Shown one piece after another: positions 1 through 5,067 of a stretch of DNA of 9,002 nucleotides; position 1 is the first letter of the stretch, and the number at the start of each line of letters is the position of its first letter. The notes under the pieces were generated by a model. That model saw nothing but the letters and a program-made list of their open reading frames with translations, searched no databases and was not told the DNA's origin. The DNA is from CALWRM01 sp050309765 (GTDB lineage: Bacteria > Bacillota > Clostridia > Christensenellales > UBA1750): the NCBI GenBank assembly GCA_050309765.1, contig JBNRMU010000125.1, forward strand, positions 1-9,002. The letters run 5' to 3'. The position numbers and the translations under genes were made by a program.

Positions 1-41
1 GCCTCCATCTCGTGGCCGCACTTGGTGCAAACATAGATCAT
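1..41 (-). CDS. N-terminus of a small CxxC zinc-ribbon/rubredoxin-like protein (partial)
   Basis: Only the first 13 codons plus two bases are in the window: MIYVCTKCGHEME. A strong Shine-Dalgarno (AAGGAGGA, within 51-60) sits about ten bases before the ATG, so the start is well supported. The Cys-x-x-Cys-Gly motif at residues 5-8 is one half of a zinc- or iron-binding knuckle, as in rubredoxin-like and zinc-ribbon proteins; the second CxxC would lie outside the window. It follows the dehydrogenase gene at a gap of 48 bases on the same strand and may be co-transcribed with it. The gap holds only a weak 5-bp stem (ACCGC/GCGGT), not a convincing terminator. The family cannot be decided from so short a fragment. 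Confidence 0.6.
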   Translation of the reverse strand, partial: MIYVCTKCGHEME

Positions 42-89
42 GGCTGGGTTTCCTCCTTAAATAAAGCCGACCGCTGGCGCGGGGGCGGT

Positions 90-875
90 TTACCAGGCGG
101 TGTAGCCGCCATCCACGGAGAAGACGGAGGCGTTGACAAAGGACGACGCGTCGGAGAGCAGGAACACGGCCAGAGGCCCGAGCTCCTCGGGCTCGCCCGG
201 ACGGTCGGTGGGCGACATCGCCATCCAGGTCTTGACCATATCGCCGCCCTCGGCGAACACGGGCGCGGTCATGTCGGTGCGCATGTAGCCCGGGGCGATG
301 GTGTTCACGCGCACGCCGCGGCGCGCCCACTCGGTGCCCAGGGATTTGGTCAGGTGCATCACGCCGGCCTTGGAGGCGTTGTAGGAGCACTGACCCTGCG
401 GATAGTTGACGATGATGGCCGACATGGAGGAGATGTTGACGATGGTGCCCTTGCCGGCGGCAAGCATCACGTTGCCAACGGCCTTGGACATGAGGAACAC
501 GCCGTTCAGGTTCACGTCCACCACGCGGGTCCAGTCCGCGTAGGACATGTTCTCCGCGCTCTCGTGCACGCAGATGCCGGCGTTGTTGATCAGACAGTCG
601 ATGTGGCCAAAGCGCGCCAGCACTTCCCTGACCAGGTTGTTCACGGAGTCTTCCTTGGTCACGTCGGTCTGTACGGCGCAGGCGGTGACACCGCTTTCCG
701 CGGCGATGGCCGCGGCGCTCTTTTCCGCCAGGGGCTGATTGATGTCCGCCAGAACGATGTCCGCGCCGGCGTCGGCAACGGCCTTGGCCATGGCAAGGCC
801 CAGACCCTGGGCGCCGCCGGTGACGATGCAGACCTTGCCGCTGAGATCGAATTTCTGCATGAGTCTGTCTTTCAT
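90..875 (-). CDS. Classical short-chain dehydrogenase/reductase (SDR), probably NAD-dependent
   Basis: Cytoplasmic oxidoreductase of 261 residues, the usual length for classical SDRs. Visible are the Rossmann cofactor motif TGGAQGLG (residues 19-26), an acidic residue ending the second strand (D44 in VLADIN, which usually favours NAD over NADP), NNAG (97-100), and the catalytic set N122, S150, Y165 and K169 (YNASK). The C-terminus FVNASVFSVDGGYTAW is typical of the gluconate 5-dehydrogenase/sugar-alcohol dehydrogenase-like branch, but the substrate cannot be read from sequence. The start at 875 has AGGAGG (884-889) eight bases upstream; the in-frame ATG at 860 is a less well placed alternative. 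The gene follows the deacetylase-like gene after 40 bases on the same strand, so the two may be co-transcribed. A sugar or polyol substrate would fit the carbohydrate-active neighbour, but that is inference. Confidence 0.9.
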   Translation of the reverse strand: MKDRLMQKFDLSGKVCIVTGGAQGLGLAMAKAVADAGADIVLADINQPLAEKSAAAIAAESGVTACAVQTDVTKEDSVNNLVREVLARFGHIDCLINNAGICVHESAENMSYADWTRVVDVNLNGVFLMSKAVGNVMLAAGKGTIVNISSMSAIIVNYPQGQCSYNASKAGVMHLTKSLGTEWARRGVRVNTIAPGYMRTDMTAPVFAEGGDMVKTWMAMSPTDRPGEPEELGPLAVFLLSDASSFVNASVFSVDGGYTAW

Positions 876-915
876 ACCGCTTTCCTCCTGTTGGGTTTTA
901 TCTGTATTTCGCGGA

Positions 916-1713
916 TCAAATCACCTGCAGCTCGCCGTCCACCTCCACCCAAAGCGGGGTGTTGGTGGGATTGACCAGCTTGCCGCCCTGGACCTTGAGC
1001 TCGCGCATGGCCAGCAGGTAGCGGCAGATCTGCAGGTTGGTGGCGTACCACACGTCCTGCTTGCCGGAAACCAGGGTGAGCAGATCTTCCATGATATCCC
1101 AGTTGTTGTTCACATCGAACTCGTAGCTGTGGCCCCAGACGTAGAAAAGCGCCAGCTCCTGATCGGAGGAGAGGAAGTCCTGCGCCAGGGGCAGCAGGCC
1201 CGCGTAGTTGTGGTGGCAGCTGGGGTCCCAGGTGAGCATCTCGTCCGGGGTGGAAAAATCCAGCGTCTCCTTGACGGTGCGGGAATAGAGGATGCCCTCC
1301 TTTTCCAGGATGGCCGGGATGCGCGCGTCGTAGGTGCCGTAGGGGTAGGCCATGCCCTCCACCACGCAGCCGAAGCGCTCCTCCAGGTTGCGCTTGTCCT
1401 GCCGAACCTCGGAAATGATCTCCGCGGGGGTGAGGCTTTCCAGATGCTGGTGGTTCAGGGTGTGCACGGCCACCTCGTGCCCGGCGTAAAGGGATACGAT
1501 CTCCTCCGCGGGCAGGTGGCGGATCTCCAGGCCGCTTTCGTGCACCCAGCCGTTGGCATAGGACTGGCGGCCGCTGTTCAGGTTAAAGGTGGCCTTTACG
1601 CCGTAGCGGTTGAACATTTCCACAAGCCTGCGGTCCTGGCAGACGCCGTCGTCGTAGCTCAAGGTAAAGGCCCTGCGCCTTCCGCCGGGATACAGGCAAA
1701 AAATATCCATCAT
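916..1713 (-). CDS. Polysaccharide deacetylase-like protein (carbohydrate esterase 4 / NodB fold)
   Basis: 265 residues with a compact NodB-type catalytic domain and no signal peptide or membrane segment, so it looks cytoplasmic. CE4 motifs are present in order: YDDG (D21, D22), the metal-binding H84-x3-H88 (HTLNH) and AYPYG (122-126). A later WGHSYEF with H195 fits the motif carrying the catalytic histidine. Family members remove N- or O-acetyl groups from polysaccharides or related amides, using a divalent metal. The lack of an export signal suggests an intracellular glycan or small-molecule substrate, not peptidoglycan; this is inference. The start at 1713 has GAAAGGATG upstream, with AGGA about ten bases away; a second ATG follows directly. 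The gene begins just after the terminator of the signal-peptidase operon. I found no convincing promoter in the 30-base gap, so it may rely on read-through or on a promoter inside that terminator region. Confidence 0.85.
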   Translation of the reverse strand: MMDIFCLYPGGRRRAFTLSYDDGVCQDRRLVEMFNRYGVKATFNLNSGRQSYANGWVHESGLEIRHLPAEEIVSLYAGHEVAVHTLNHQHLESLTPAEIISEVRQDKRNLEERFGCVVEGMAYPYGTYDARIPAILEKEGILYSRTVKETLDFSTPDEMLTWDPSCHHNYAGLLPLAQDFLSSDQELALFYVWGHSYEFDVNNNWDIMEDLLTLVSGKQDVWYATNLQICRYLLAMRELKVQGGKLVNPTNTPLWVEVDGELQVI

Positions 1714-1743
1714 GATCGTATCATCCTTTCTTGGCAGGTAGGT

Positions 1744-1781
1744 GAAAAAACGGGCAATCGGCCGGGCGGCCTATTGCCCGT
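1744..1781 (-). terminator. Rho-independent terminator overlapping the stop codon of the signal peptidase gene
   Basis: The minus strand reads ACGGGCAAT, a mismatch, GGCC, a four-base loop, GGCC, a mismatch, ATTGCCCGT and a T-run (1745-1750). This gives 9 + 4 base pairs around one internal mismatch. The upstream arm (1773-1781) holds the last sense codons and shares base 1773 with the TAG stop codon (1771-1773) of the preceding gene. It probably ends the DUF951-signal peptidase operon. Confidence 0.85.
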
Positions 1782-2325
1782 GGAACCAGTGCATTTCGTT
1801 GAAGGGGTACACGGCCGCAAACACAAAGCCGTCCACCTGGCTTCGGGTGATGGGGCCCACCATGCGGCTGTCCAGGGAAACGGCGCGGTTATCGCCGCAG
1901 ACGAAGTATTCGTCCGGCCCCAGGGTGACGGGCTCCAGATATTCGTGGGAGGAATACACCACATAGGGTTCAAAAAGCGGCTCGTCGTTGATGAGCACCA
2001 GGCCGTCGGAAATGCCGATCTTATCGCCCGGCAGGCCCACGATGCGCTTGACGAAGAGCTTTTTGCCCTCGTCGGGATAATTGCAGGTGATGATGTCGCC
2101 GCGGGCGGGCTCCACCACGCGGTAATGGATGCGGGACACGGCCAGATACTGCCCGTCCTGCAGGGTTTCCAGCATGGAGGTTTCGTTGACCACGGCCAGG
2201 GTAAAGATGAACCGGTGCAAAATCAGCACAAAAACGACGGGAAGGACGAAGGTCGCCACCCATTCGATAACTTCTCTTGTCACGCTTTTTTTCGCCTTGG
2301 GGGTTTGCTGCTCGGTCTGCTGCAT
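1771..2325 (-). CDS. Type I signal peptidase (second of two tandem copies)
   Basis: Membrane-anchored serine protease of 184 residues that removes signal peptides from exported proteins (peptidase family S26, Gram-positive SipS-like length). One N-terminal transmembrane segment (about 20-45) precedes an extracytoplasmic catalytic domain. The nucleophile is S50 in NETSMLETL and the general base is K93 in KLFVKRIVGLPGD; box E reads GDNRAVSLDSR (144-154). Two deviations are visible: box B has SMLETL where SMxPTL is usual, and box E has V149 where Asn is common. The gene lies 23 bases after its paralogue (2349-2906), and both end in VYPFN(E/Q)MH, as expected from a tandem duplication. Its AGGAGG (2340-2345) is 14 bases from the ATG, which is long; no in-frame alternative start is seen. 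Confidence 0.93.
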   Translation of the reverse strand: MQQTEQQTPKAKKSVTREVIEWVATFVLPVVFVLILHRFIFTLAVVNETSMLETLQDGQYLAVSRIHYRVVEPARGDIITCNYPDEGKKLFVKRIVGLPGDKIGISDGLVLINDEPLFEPYVVYSSHEYLEPVTLGPDEYFVCGDNRAVSLDSRMVGPITRSQVDGFVFAAVYPFNEMHWFHGQ

Positions 2326-2348
2326 AGGTTGGAAGGCTGCCTCCTGTT

Positions 2349-2906
2349 TTATTGATCGGTATGCTCCGTCAGGTGCATCTGGTTAAAGGGGTACACCACC
2401 GCAAACACGCGCCCCTCCATCAGTTTCAGGGGCAGCGGGCCCTCGCTGCGGGAGTCGTGCGAATTGGCGCGGTTATCGCCCATGACGAACACCTCGCCCG
2501 CGCCCACGGTCACGGGGCCGAAATCGGCGTAGGCCGGACGGGTGACAAAGTCCTCCTTAAGGGCCTGGCCGTTTAAATAGGTAACGCCGTCCCTGACCTG
2601 GACGGTGTCGCCCTCGACCGCCACCACGCGCTTGACGAAGTTGCGCCCATCGCCCGGGTAATGGCAGATGACGATCTCGCCGCGCCGGGGCTGATCCAGC
2701 ACATAGCACAGCTTGTTGACGGCCACCACCTGCTTATCGTGCAGGGTATCGAGCATGGAATCGCCGGAAACTATGGTCAGCACGAACACATAGCGGCGGA
2801 TGAGCAGGGCAAAGAGCACCACGCACACAAGCTGGGCGAGGAAGACCCAGCTTTCGCGGCGGGCCTTGCGCCTTTTGTCGCGGCGGGAGAGGCGGCTTTC
2901 AGACAT
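2349..2906 (-). CDS. Type I signal peptidase (first of two tandem copies)
   Basis: 185-residue S26-family signal peptidase. A very basic N-terminal tail (residues 5-17, rich in Arg and Lys) is followed by one transmembrane segment (about 20-45) and the catalytic domain. The nucleophile is S50 (SGDSMLDTL), the general base K92 (NFVKRVVAVEGD), and box E is GDNRANSHDSR (143-153), closer to consensus than in the downstream copy. As in that copy, the proline of the usual SMxPTL is replaced, here by Asp. The ATG overlaps the end of the DUF951 gene (ATGTCTGA, 2899-2906), so the two are probably translationally coupled. GGAGG (2913-2917) lies six bases upstream of the start. Confidence 0.94.
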   Translation of the reverse strand: MSESRLSRRDKRRKARRESWVFLAQLVCVVLFALLIRRYVFVLTIVSGDSMLDTLHDKQVVAVNKLCYVLDQPRRGEIVICHYPGDGRNFVKRVVAVEGDTVQVRDGVTYLNGQALKEDFVTRPAYADFGPVTVGAGEVFVMGDNRANSHDSRSEGPLPLKLMEGRVFAVVYPFNQMHLTEHTDQ

Positions 2907-3099
2907 CGGGCGCCTCCGGCCCGCGCTCCAGTATTTTCTTCAGGCGCTTTTCGAACTCAGGCCTTTCCAGCATCACAACGCGGCCGCAGCCCTGGCAGCG
3001 GATCTTGATGTCCGCGCCCACGCGGGTGATGACCCAGCGATCCGTCCCGCAGGGATGCTTTTTCTTGGTCTGGATGAGATCTCCCAATCGAAGCTCCAT
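2899..3099 (-). CDS. DUF951-family small protein
   Basis: 66-residue soluble protein matching the DUF951 family of Bacillota: DLIQTKKKHPCG, then VGADIKIRCQGCGRVVMLER. Three cysteines (C17 in HPCG, C35 and C38 in CQGCG) could form part of a metal or nucleic-acid binding site, but the family has no established function that I know of. It is the first gene of the operon with the two signal peptidases and overlaps the first of them by eight bases. Its AGGAGGT (3115-3121) is 15 bases from the ATG; no in-frame upstream ATG, GTG or TTG was found in that gap, so the start stands. It is transcribed from the strong promoter at 3145-3173. Confidence 0.88.
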   Translation of the reverse strand: MELRLGDLIQTKKKHPCGTDRWVITRVGADIKIRCQGCGRVVMLERPEFEKRLKKILERGPEAPDV

Positions 3100-3144
3100 G
3101 ATGGCGGGGTGCGCACCTCCTGTTCCTGCGATGCATTTTTAATG

Positions 3145-3173
3145 ATTATACCACGTCGATGCCCCCATCTCAA
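3145..3173 (-). promoter_or_regulatory. Sigma-A promoter with extended -10 for the DUF951-signal peptidase operon
   Basis: On the minus strand: -35 TTGAGA (3168-3173), a 17-base spacer, and a perfect TATAAT -10 (3145-3150) preceded by TGG, which makes an extended -10 element. This is one of the best promoter matches in the window. It predicts a transcript start near 3138, about 40 bases before the DUF951 ATG. Confidence 0.85.
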
Positions 3174-3227
3174 CTGCCTGCGGCCACAAAAGGGCAAAAA
3201 CGGGCGGGCAGATTTGGACGAAACGCA

Positions 3228-3262
3228 CAAAAACCCCGGACGCAGGCCTTCTGCGTCCGGGG
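3228..3262 (-). terminator. Rho-independent terminator after the isomerase-like gene
   Basis: A perfect 12-bp stem (3234-3245 with 3251-3262; arm CCCCGGACGCAG) has a five-base loop. On the minus strand it is followed by TTTTTG. It starts 15 bases after the TAA at 3278-3280. Confidence 0.92.
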
Positions 3263-3277
3263 TTTCATCAGCCGTTT

Positions 3278-3997
3278 TTACTCCTGGGCCTTGAGGTAAT
3301 CGAAGCAGATCTTGGCTTCGGTCAGGCCGTCGGGGGTCAGGGTCTCGCTCTCCACGATCATGGGAATGCCCATGGCCTTGGCCTTTTCGTACACGGCCTT
3401 GACGGGGGCGGTGCCGCGGCCCAGAGGCTCGCCGCGCCTGTCGGCATAGCCGTCCTTGATGTGGACGAAGTACAGGCGATCCTTGAACTCATCCATCATG
3501 GCGATGGGGTCCTTGCCGCCGGCATAGGCCCAGAAGGTGTCGATCTCAAGGCCGATGTTGGTGCGGGAGGTCAGCTCGTCGTAGATGATCTGGCCGTCCT
3601 TGTTGGGCTTGAACTCGCCATCGTGGTTGTGGTAGCACAAGGTGATGCCTTCCTTGGCCAGCATGGGCTGGAACTTGTTCACGTTGTCGATGAACTCGTC
3701 CAGCTTTTCCTTGGTGGAAAGGTCGTGTCCGGGGATAATGTAATACTTGTTGCCGATGGCCTTGTGGAAGGCGACGGTGCCCTCGTAGTCGGCGATCAGC
3801 TCGTTGATGGAGGTATGGGTGCCGGAAACGGTCACGTCGTTGTCCTTGAGCATCTTGACCACGTCCTCGGCGCTGTTGCCGAAGAAGCCGGCGAACTCGA
3901 TCAGCTTATAGCCGATTTCGGCCACCTTTTTGACGGCGCCGGCGAGATCGTCCTTGGTGATGTCGCGCACGGAATACATTTGCAGACCATACTGCAT
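3278..3997 (-). CDS. Sugar phosphate isomerase/epimerase-like protein (xylose isomerase-like TIM barrel)
   Basis: 239-residue cytoplasmic protein of the AP-endonuclease-2/xylose isomerase-like TIM-barrel superfamily. Candidate metal or catalytic residues lie at barrel strand ends: H123-x-H125 (CYHNHDGEF), E151 and D153 (GLEIDTFW), H179 (FVHIKD) and E216/E218 (VESE). Members isomerise or epimerise sugars and inositol derivatives; the substrate here is unknown. I place the start at 3997, with AGGTGG (4005-4010) seven bases upstream and the family-typical opening MQYGLQMYSVRD. An in-frame ATG at 4078 would add 27 residues unlike the family and would lie upstream of the likely transcript start. 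It is apparently monocistronic, with its own terminator and a weak candidate promoter, and runs divergent from queT. Confidence 0.88.
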   Translation of the reverse strand: MQYGLQMYSVRDITKDDLAGAVKKVAEIGYKLIEFAGFFGNSAEDVVKMLKDNDVTVSGTHTSINELIADYEGTVAFHKAIGNKYYIIPGHDLSTKEKLDEFIDNVNKFQPMLAKEGITLCYHNHDGEFKPNKDGQIIYDELTSRTNIGLEIDTFWAYAGGKDPIAMMDEFKDRLYFVHIKDGYADRRGEPLGRGTAPVKAVYEKAKAMGIPMIVESETLTPDGLTEAKICFDYLKAQE

Positions 3998-4068
3998 GAT
4001 TTTTCCACCTCTCCTGCCTTTGTATTTGGCGGCGTCCGCGTTTTTGCGCAGGGCCGCGCTGCAACTAA

Positions 4069-4079
4069 AGCATAGCATA
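4069..4079 (-). promoter_or_regulatory. Candidate extended -10 element for the isomerase-like gene
   Basis: The minus strand reads TATGCTATGCT: TATGCT (4069-4074) preceded by TGC gives an extended -10 pattern. No good -35 is found 16-18 bases upstream (the best is TGTACT at 4091-4096). A start near 4062 would give a leader of about 65 bases. The call is tentative. Confidence 0.4.
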
Positions 4080-4104
4080 AAACGGAAAAAAGTACAGCCC
4101 CGCC

Positions 4105-4230
4105 GTGAAAAAAACGCTCACTTTACGTCTTGTATTGTTTTTGCCTCCACTGCCCGCCGCACAGGGCAACGCCGCCCGGCGCCACCCTTTGGCGGGGGAT
4201 TTGCCTGTATTTTTAAACTTAATCACAACT
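4105..4230. other. Middle of the divergent intergenic region, nothing recognised
   Basis: This is the central part of the 324-base gap between the isomerase-like gene and queT. It holds GC-rich segments that could form local hairpins (around 4158-4200) flanked by AT-rich stretches. I see no supported gene, RNA motif or operator; short open frames here have no ribosome binding site or family resemblance. Confidence 0.4.
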
Positions 4231-4234
4231 TTGC

Positions 4235-4264
4235 TTGCGATACGCGGCATTTGTGTGCTATACT
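4235..4264 (+). promoter_or_regulatory. Sigma-A promoter for queT
   Basis: -35 TTGCGA (4235-4240), an 18-base spacer, and -10 TATACT (4259-4264) preceded by TGC (extended -10). The predicted transcript start near 4271 lies a few bases before the preQ1-like aptamer, so the whole aptamer would be in the leader. Confidence 0.7.
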
Positions 4265-4276
4265 GCTGCCTGCAAT

Positions 4277-4312
4277 CGGCGGTTCTCCCACCCGCCCAAA
4301 CAAAAGGAAGGT
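4277..4312 (+). ncRNA. preQ1-I-type riboswitch in the queT leader
   Basis: Compact aptamer: stem GGCGG (4278-4282), a pyrimidine-rich loop TTCTCCCA (4283-4290), the closing strand CCGCC (4292-4296) and an A-rich tail CAAACAAAAGGAAGG (4297-4311). This order of short stem, C-rich loop and A-rich tail running into the Shine-Dalgarno is the architecture of class I preQ1 riboswitches, and it closely resembles the Thermoanaerobacter aptamer in layout. The loop TCC can pair with GGA of the tail to form the H-type pseudoknot. That GGA is part of the GGAAGG ribosome binding site of queT, so binding of preQ1 would be expected to block translation initiation. The queT family of the downstream gene supports the call independently. 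Confidence 0.82.
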
Positions 4313-4321
4313 GTATTTTTC

Positions 4322-4804
4322 ATGTCCGAAAACAAAAAAAACCGCCGTCTGACGTGGCGGCTGGCCATCGGCGCTGTCATCGCCGCGGTGTACACCGTGC
4401 TGTGCCTGGTTTTGCAGCCCATCTCCTACGGACCCGTGCAGTTCCGCATTTCCGAGGCCCTGTGCGCCCTGCCCCTGCTGCTGCCCGAGGCCGTGCCGGG
4501 GCTGTTCATCGGCTGCGTGCTGGCAAACCTGCTGGGCGGCGGCCACATACTGGACATCGTCTTCGGCTCGCTGGCCACGCTGATCGCCGCCTATGGCACC
4601 TATAAGCTGAGGAGCATCCCCCTGCTGGGCCTGCTGCCGCCGGTGATCGCCAACGGCATCATCGTATCCATCGTGCTGCACTTCACGGTCAACGCCCCCC
4701 TGTGGCTGACGATCCTTTCCATCAGCCTGTCCGAGGCCGTGGTGGTGTACGCGCTGGGCTACCCGCTGTACCTGCTGCTCAGAAAGCAGAAAATCTTTCA
4801 GTAA
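4322..4804 (+). CDS. queT: QueT family queuosine precursor transporter
   Basis: 160-residue integral membrane protein (DUF988/QueT family), the predicted substrate-specific S component of an ECF transporter for a queuosine precursor such as preQ1. A short basic N-terminus (KNKKNRR-like, residues 4-9) precedes about five hydrophobic segments. Family signatures are LQPISYGPVQFRISEALC (about 34-51) and LANLLGGGHILDIVFGSLATL. The start at 4322 is preceded by GGAAGG (4306-4311), about ten bases upstream; earlier in-frame ATGs lie upstream of the predicted transcript start. It is the only plus-strand gene in the window and appears monocistronic, between its promoter and a terminator. The leader carries a preQ1-I-like aptamer, so uptake is probably shut off when precursor is plentiful. 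The ECF energising genes are not in the window. Confidence 0.93.
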   Translation: MSENKKNRRLTWRLAIGAVIAAVYTVLCLVLQPISYGPVQFRISEALCALPLLLPEAVPGLFIGCVLANLLGGGHILDIVFGSLATLIAAYGTYKLRSIPLLGLLPPVIANGIIVSIVLHFTVNAPLWLTILSISLSEAVVVYALGYPLYLLLRKQKIFQ

Positions 4805-4860
4805 GCTTCCCCCTTTTCTCCGGAAAGGTGGGAGTCTTCCGGACGAAAGCCAAACAAAAG

Positions 4861-4892
4861 GCCCGACCGAAACGCTTCGGCCGGGCTTTTTT
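4861..4892. terminator. Bidirectional Rho-independent terminator between queT and the feo operon
   Basis: An 11-base stem (4861-4871 with 4876-4886) has a four-base loop. In the plus direction T6 (4887-4892) follows, ending queT, with one A-C mismatch in the stem. In the minus direction the same position becomes a G-U wobble and TTTTGTTT follows, ending the feo operon that converges on it. Confidence 0.87.
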
Positions 4893-4898
4893 GTCTCT

Positions 4899-5054
4899 TT
4901 ATTCGCCCTTTTTGCGCCCGCGGGCGCTGCAGCCCGCGCAAAAATCGCAGTTCCCCGCGCAGCCGCCGCTTTGGCGATTGTGGCGCAGATTGCGCAAAAG
5001 CAGGGCAAACAAAAGCCCCAGCAGGCCTATGATCAGATAATCGAAAAGGTTCAC
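4899..5054 (-). CDS. FeoB-associated Cys-rich membrane protein
   Basis: 51 codons starting with GTG: VNLFDYLIIGLLGLLFALLL (read as Met first), then a basic linker and a Cys cluster. One transmembrane helix (about 5-20) is followed by C32, C36, C39 and C42 in the spacing CxxxCxxCxxC and a basic tail RGRKKGE. This is the layout of the FeoB-associated Cys-rich family found beside feoB in Bacillota. Its role is uncertain; the cysteines may handle iron or assist the FeoB channel. The ribosome binding site overlaps the feoB stop codon (TAAAGGAGG, 5062-5070), and only 13 bases separate the two genes, so coupling to feoB is likely. The stop codon is followed directly by the bidirectional terminator. 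The gene is easily missed because it is short and lacks an ATG. Confidence 0.9.
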   Translation of the reverse strand: MNLFDYLIIGLLGLLFALLLRNLRHNRQSGGCAGNCDFCAGCSARGRKKGE

Positions 5055-5067
5055 ACCGCCGCCTCCT

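Noticed and set aside
12..974. Plus-strand open frame of 320 codons opposite the SDR gene
   Set aside because: It is antisense to a complete SDR gene, with a repetitive His/Gly/Val-rich composition and no ribosome binding site of note.
739..2355. Long plus-strand open frame (538 codons) opposite the deacetylase and signal peptidase genes
   Set aside because: It is antisense to genes with clear catalytic motifs, has no family resemblance, and is rich in His, Gly and Val, as expected from reverse translation of GC-rich coding sequence.
4819..4843. Inverted repeat TCCGGAA/TTCCGGA just after queT
   Set aside because: The stem is only seven base pairs with an 11-base loop and no T-run; the stronger terminator follows at 4861-4892.
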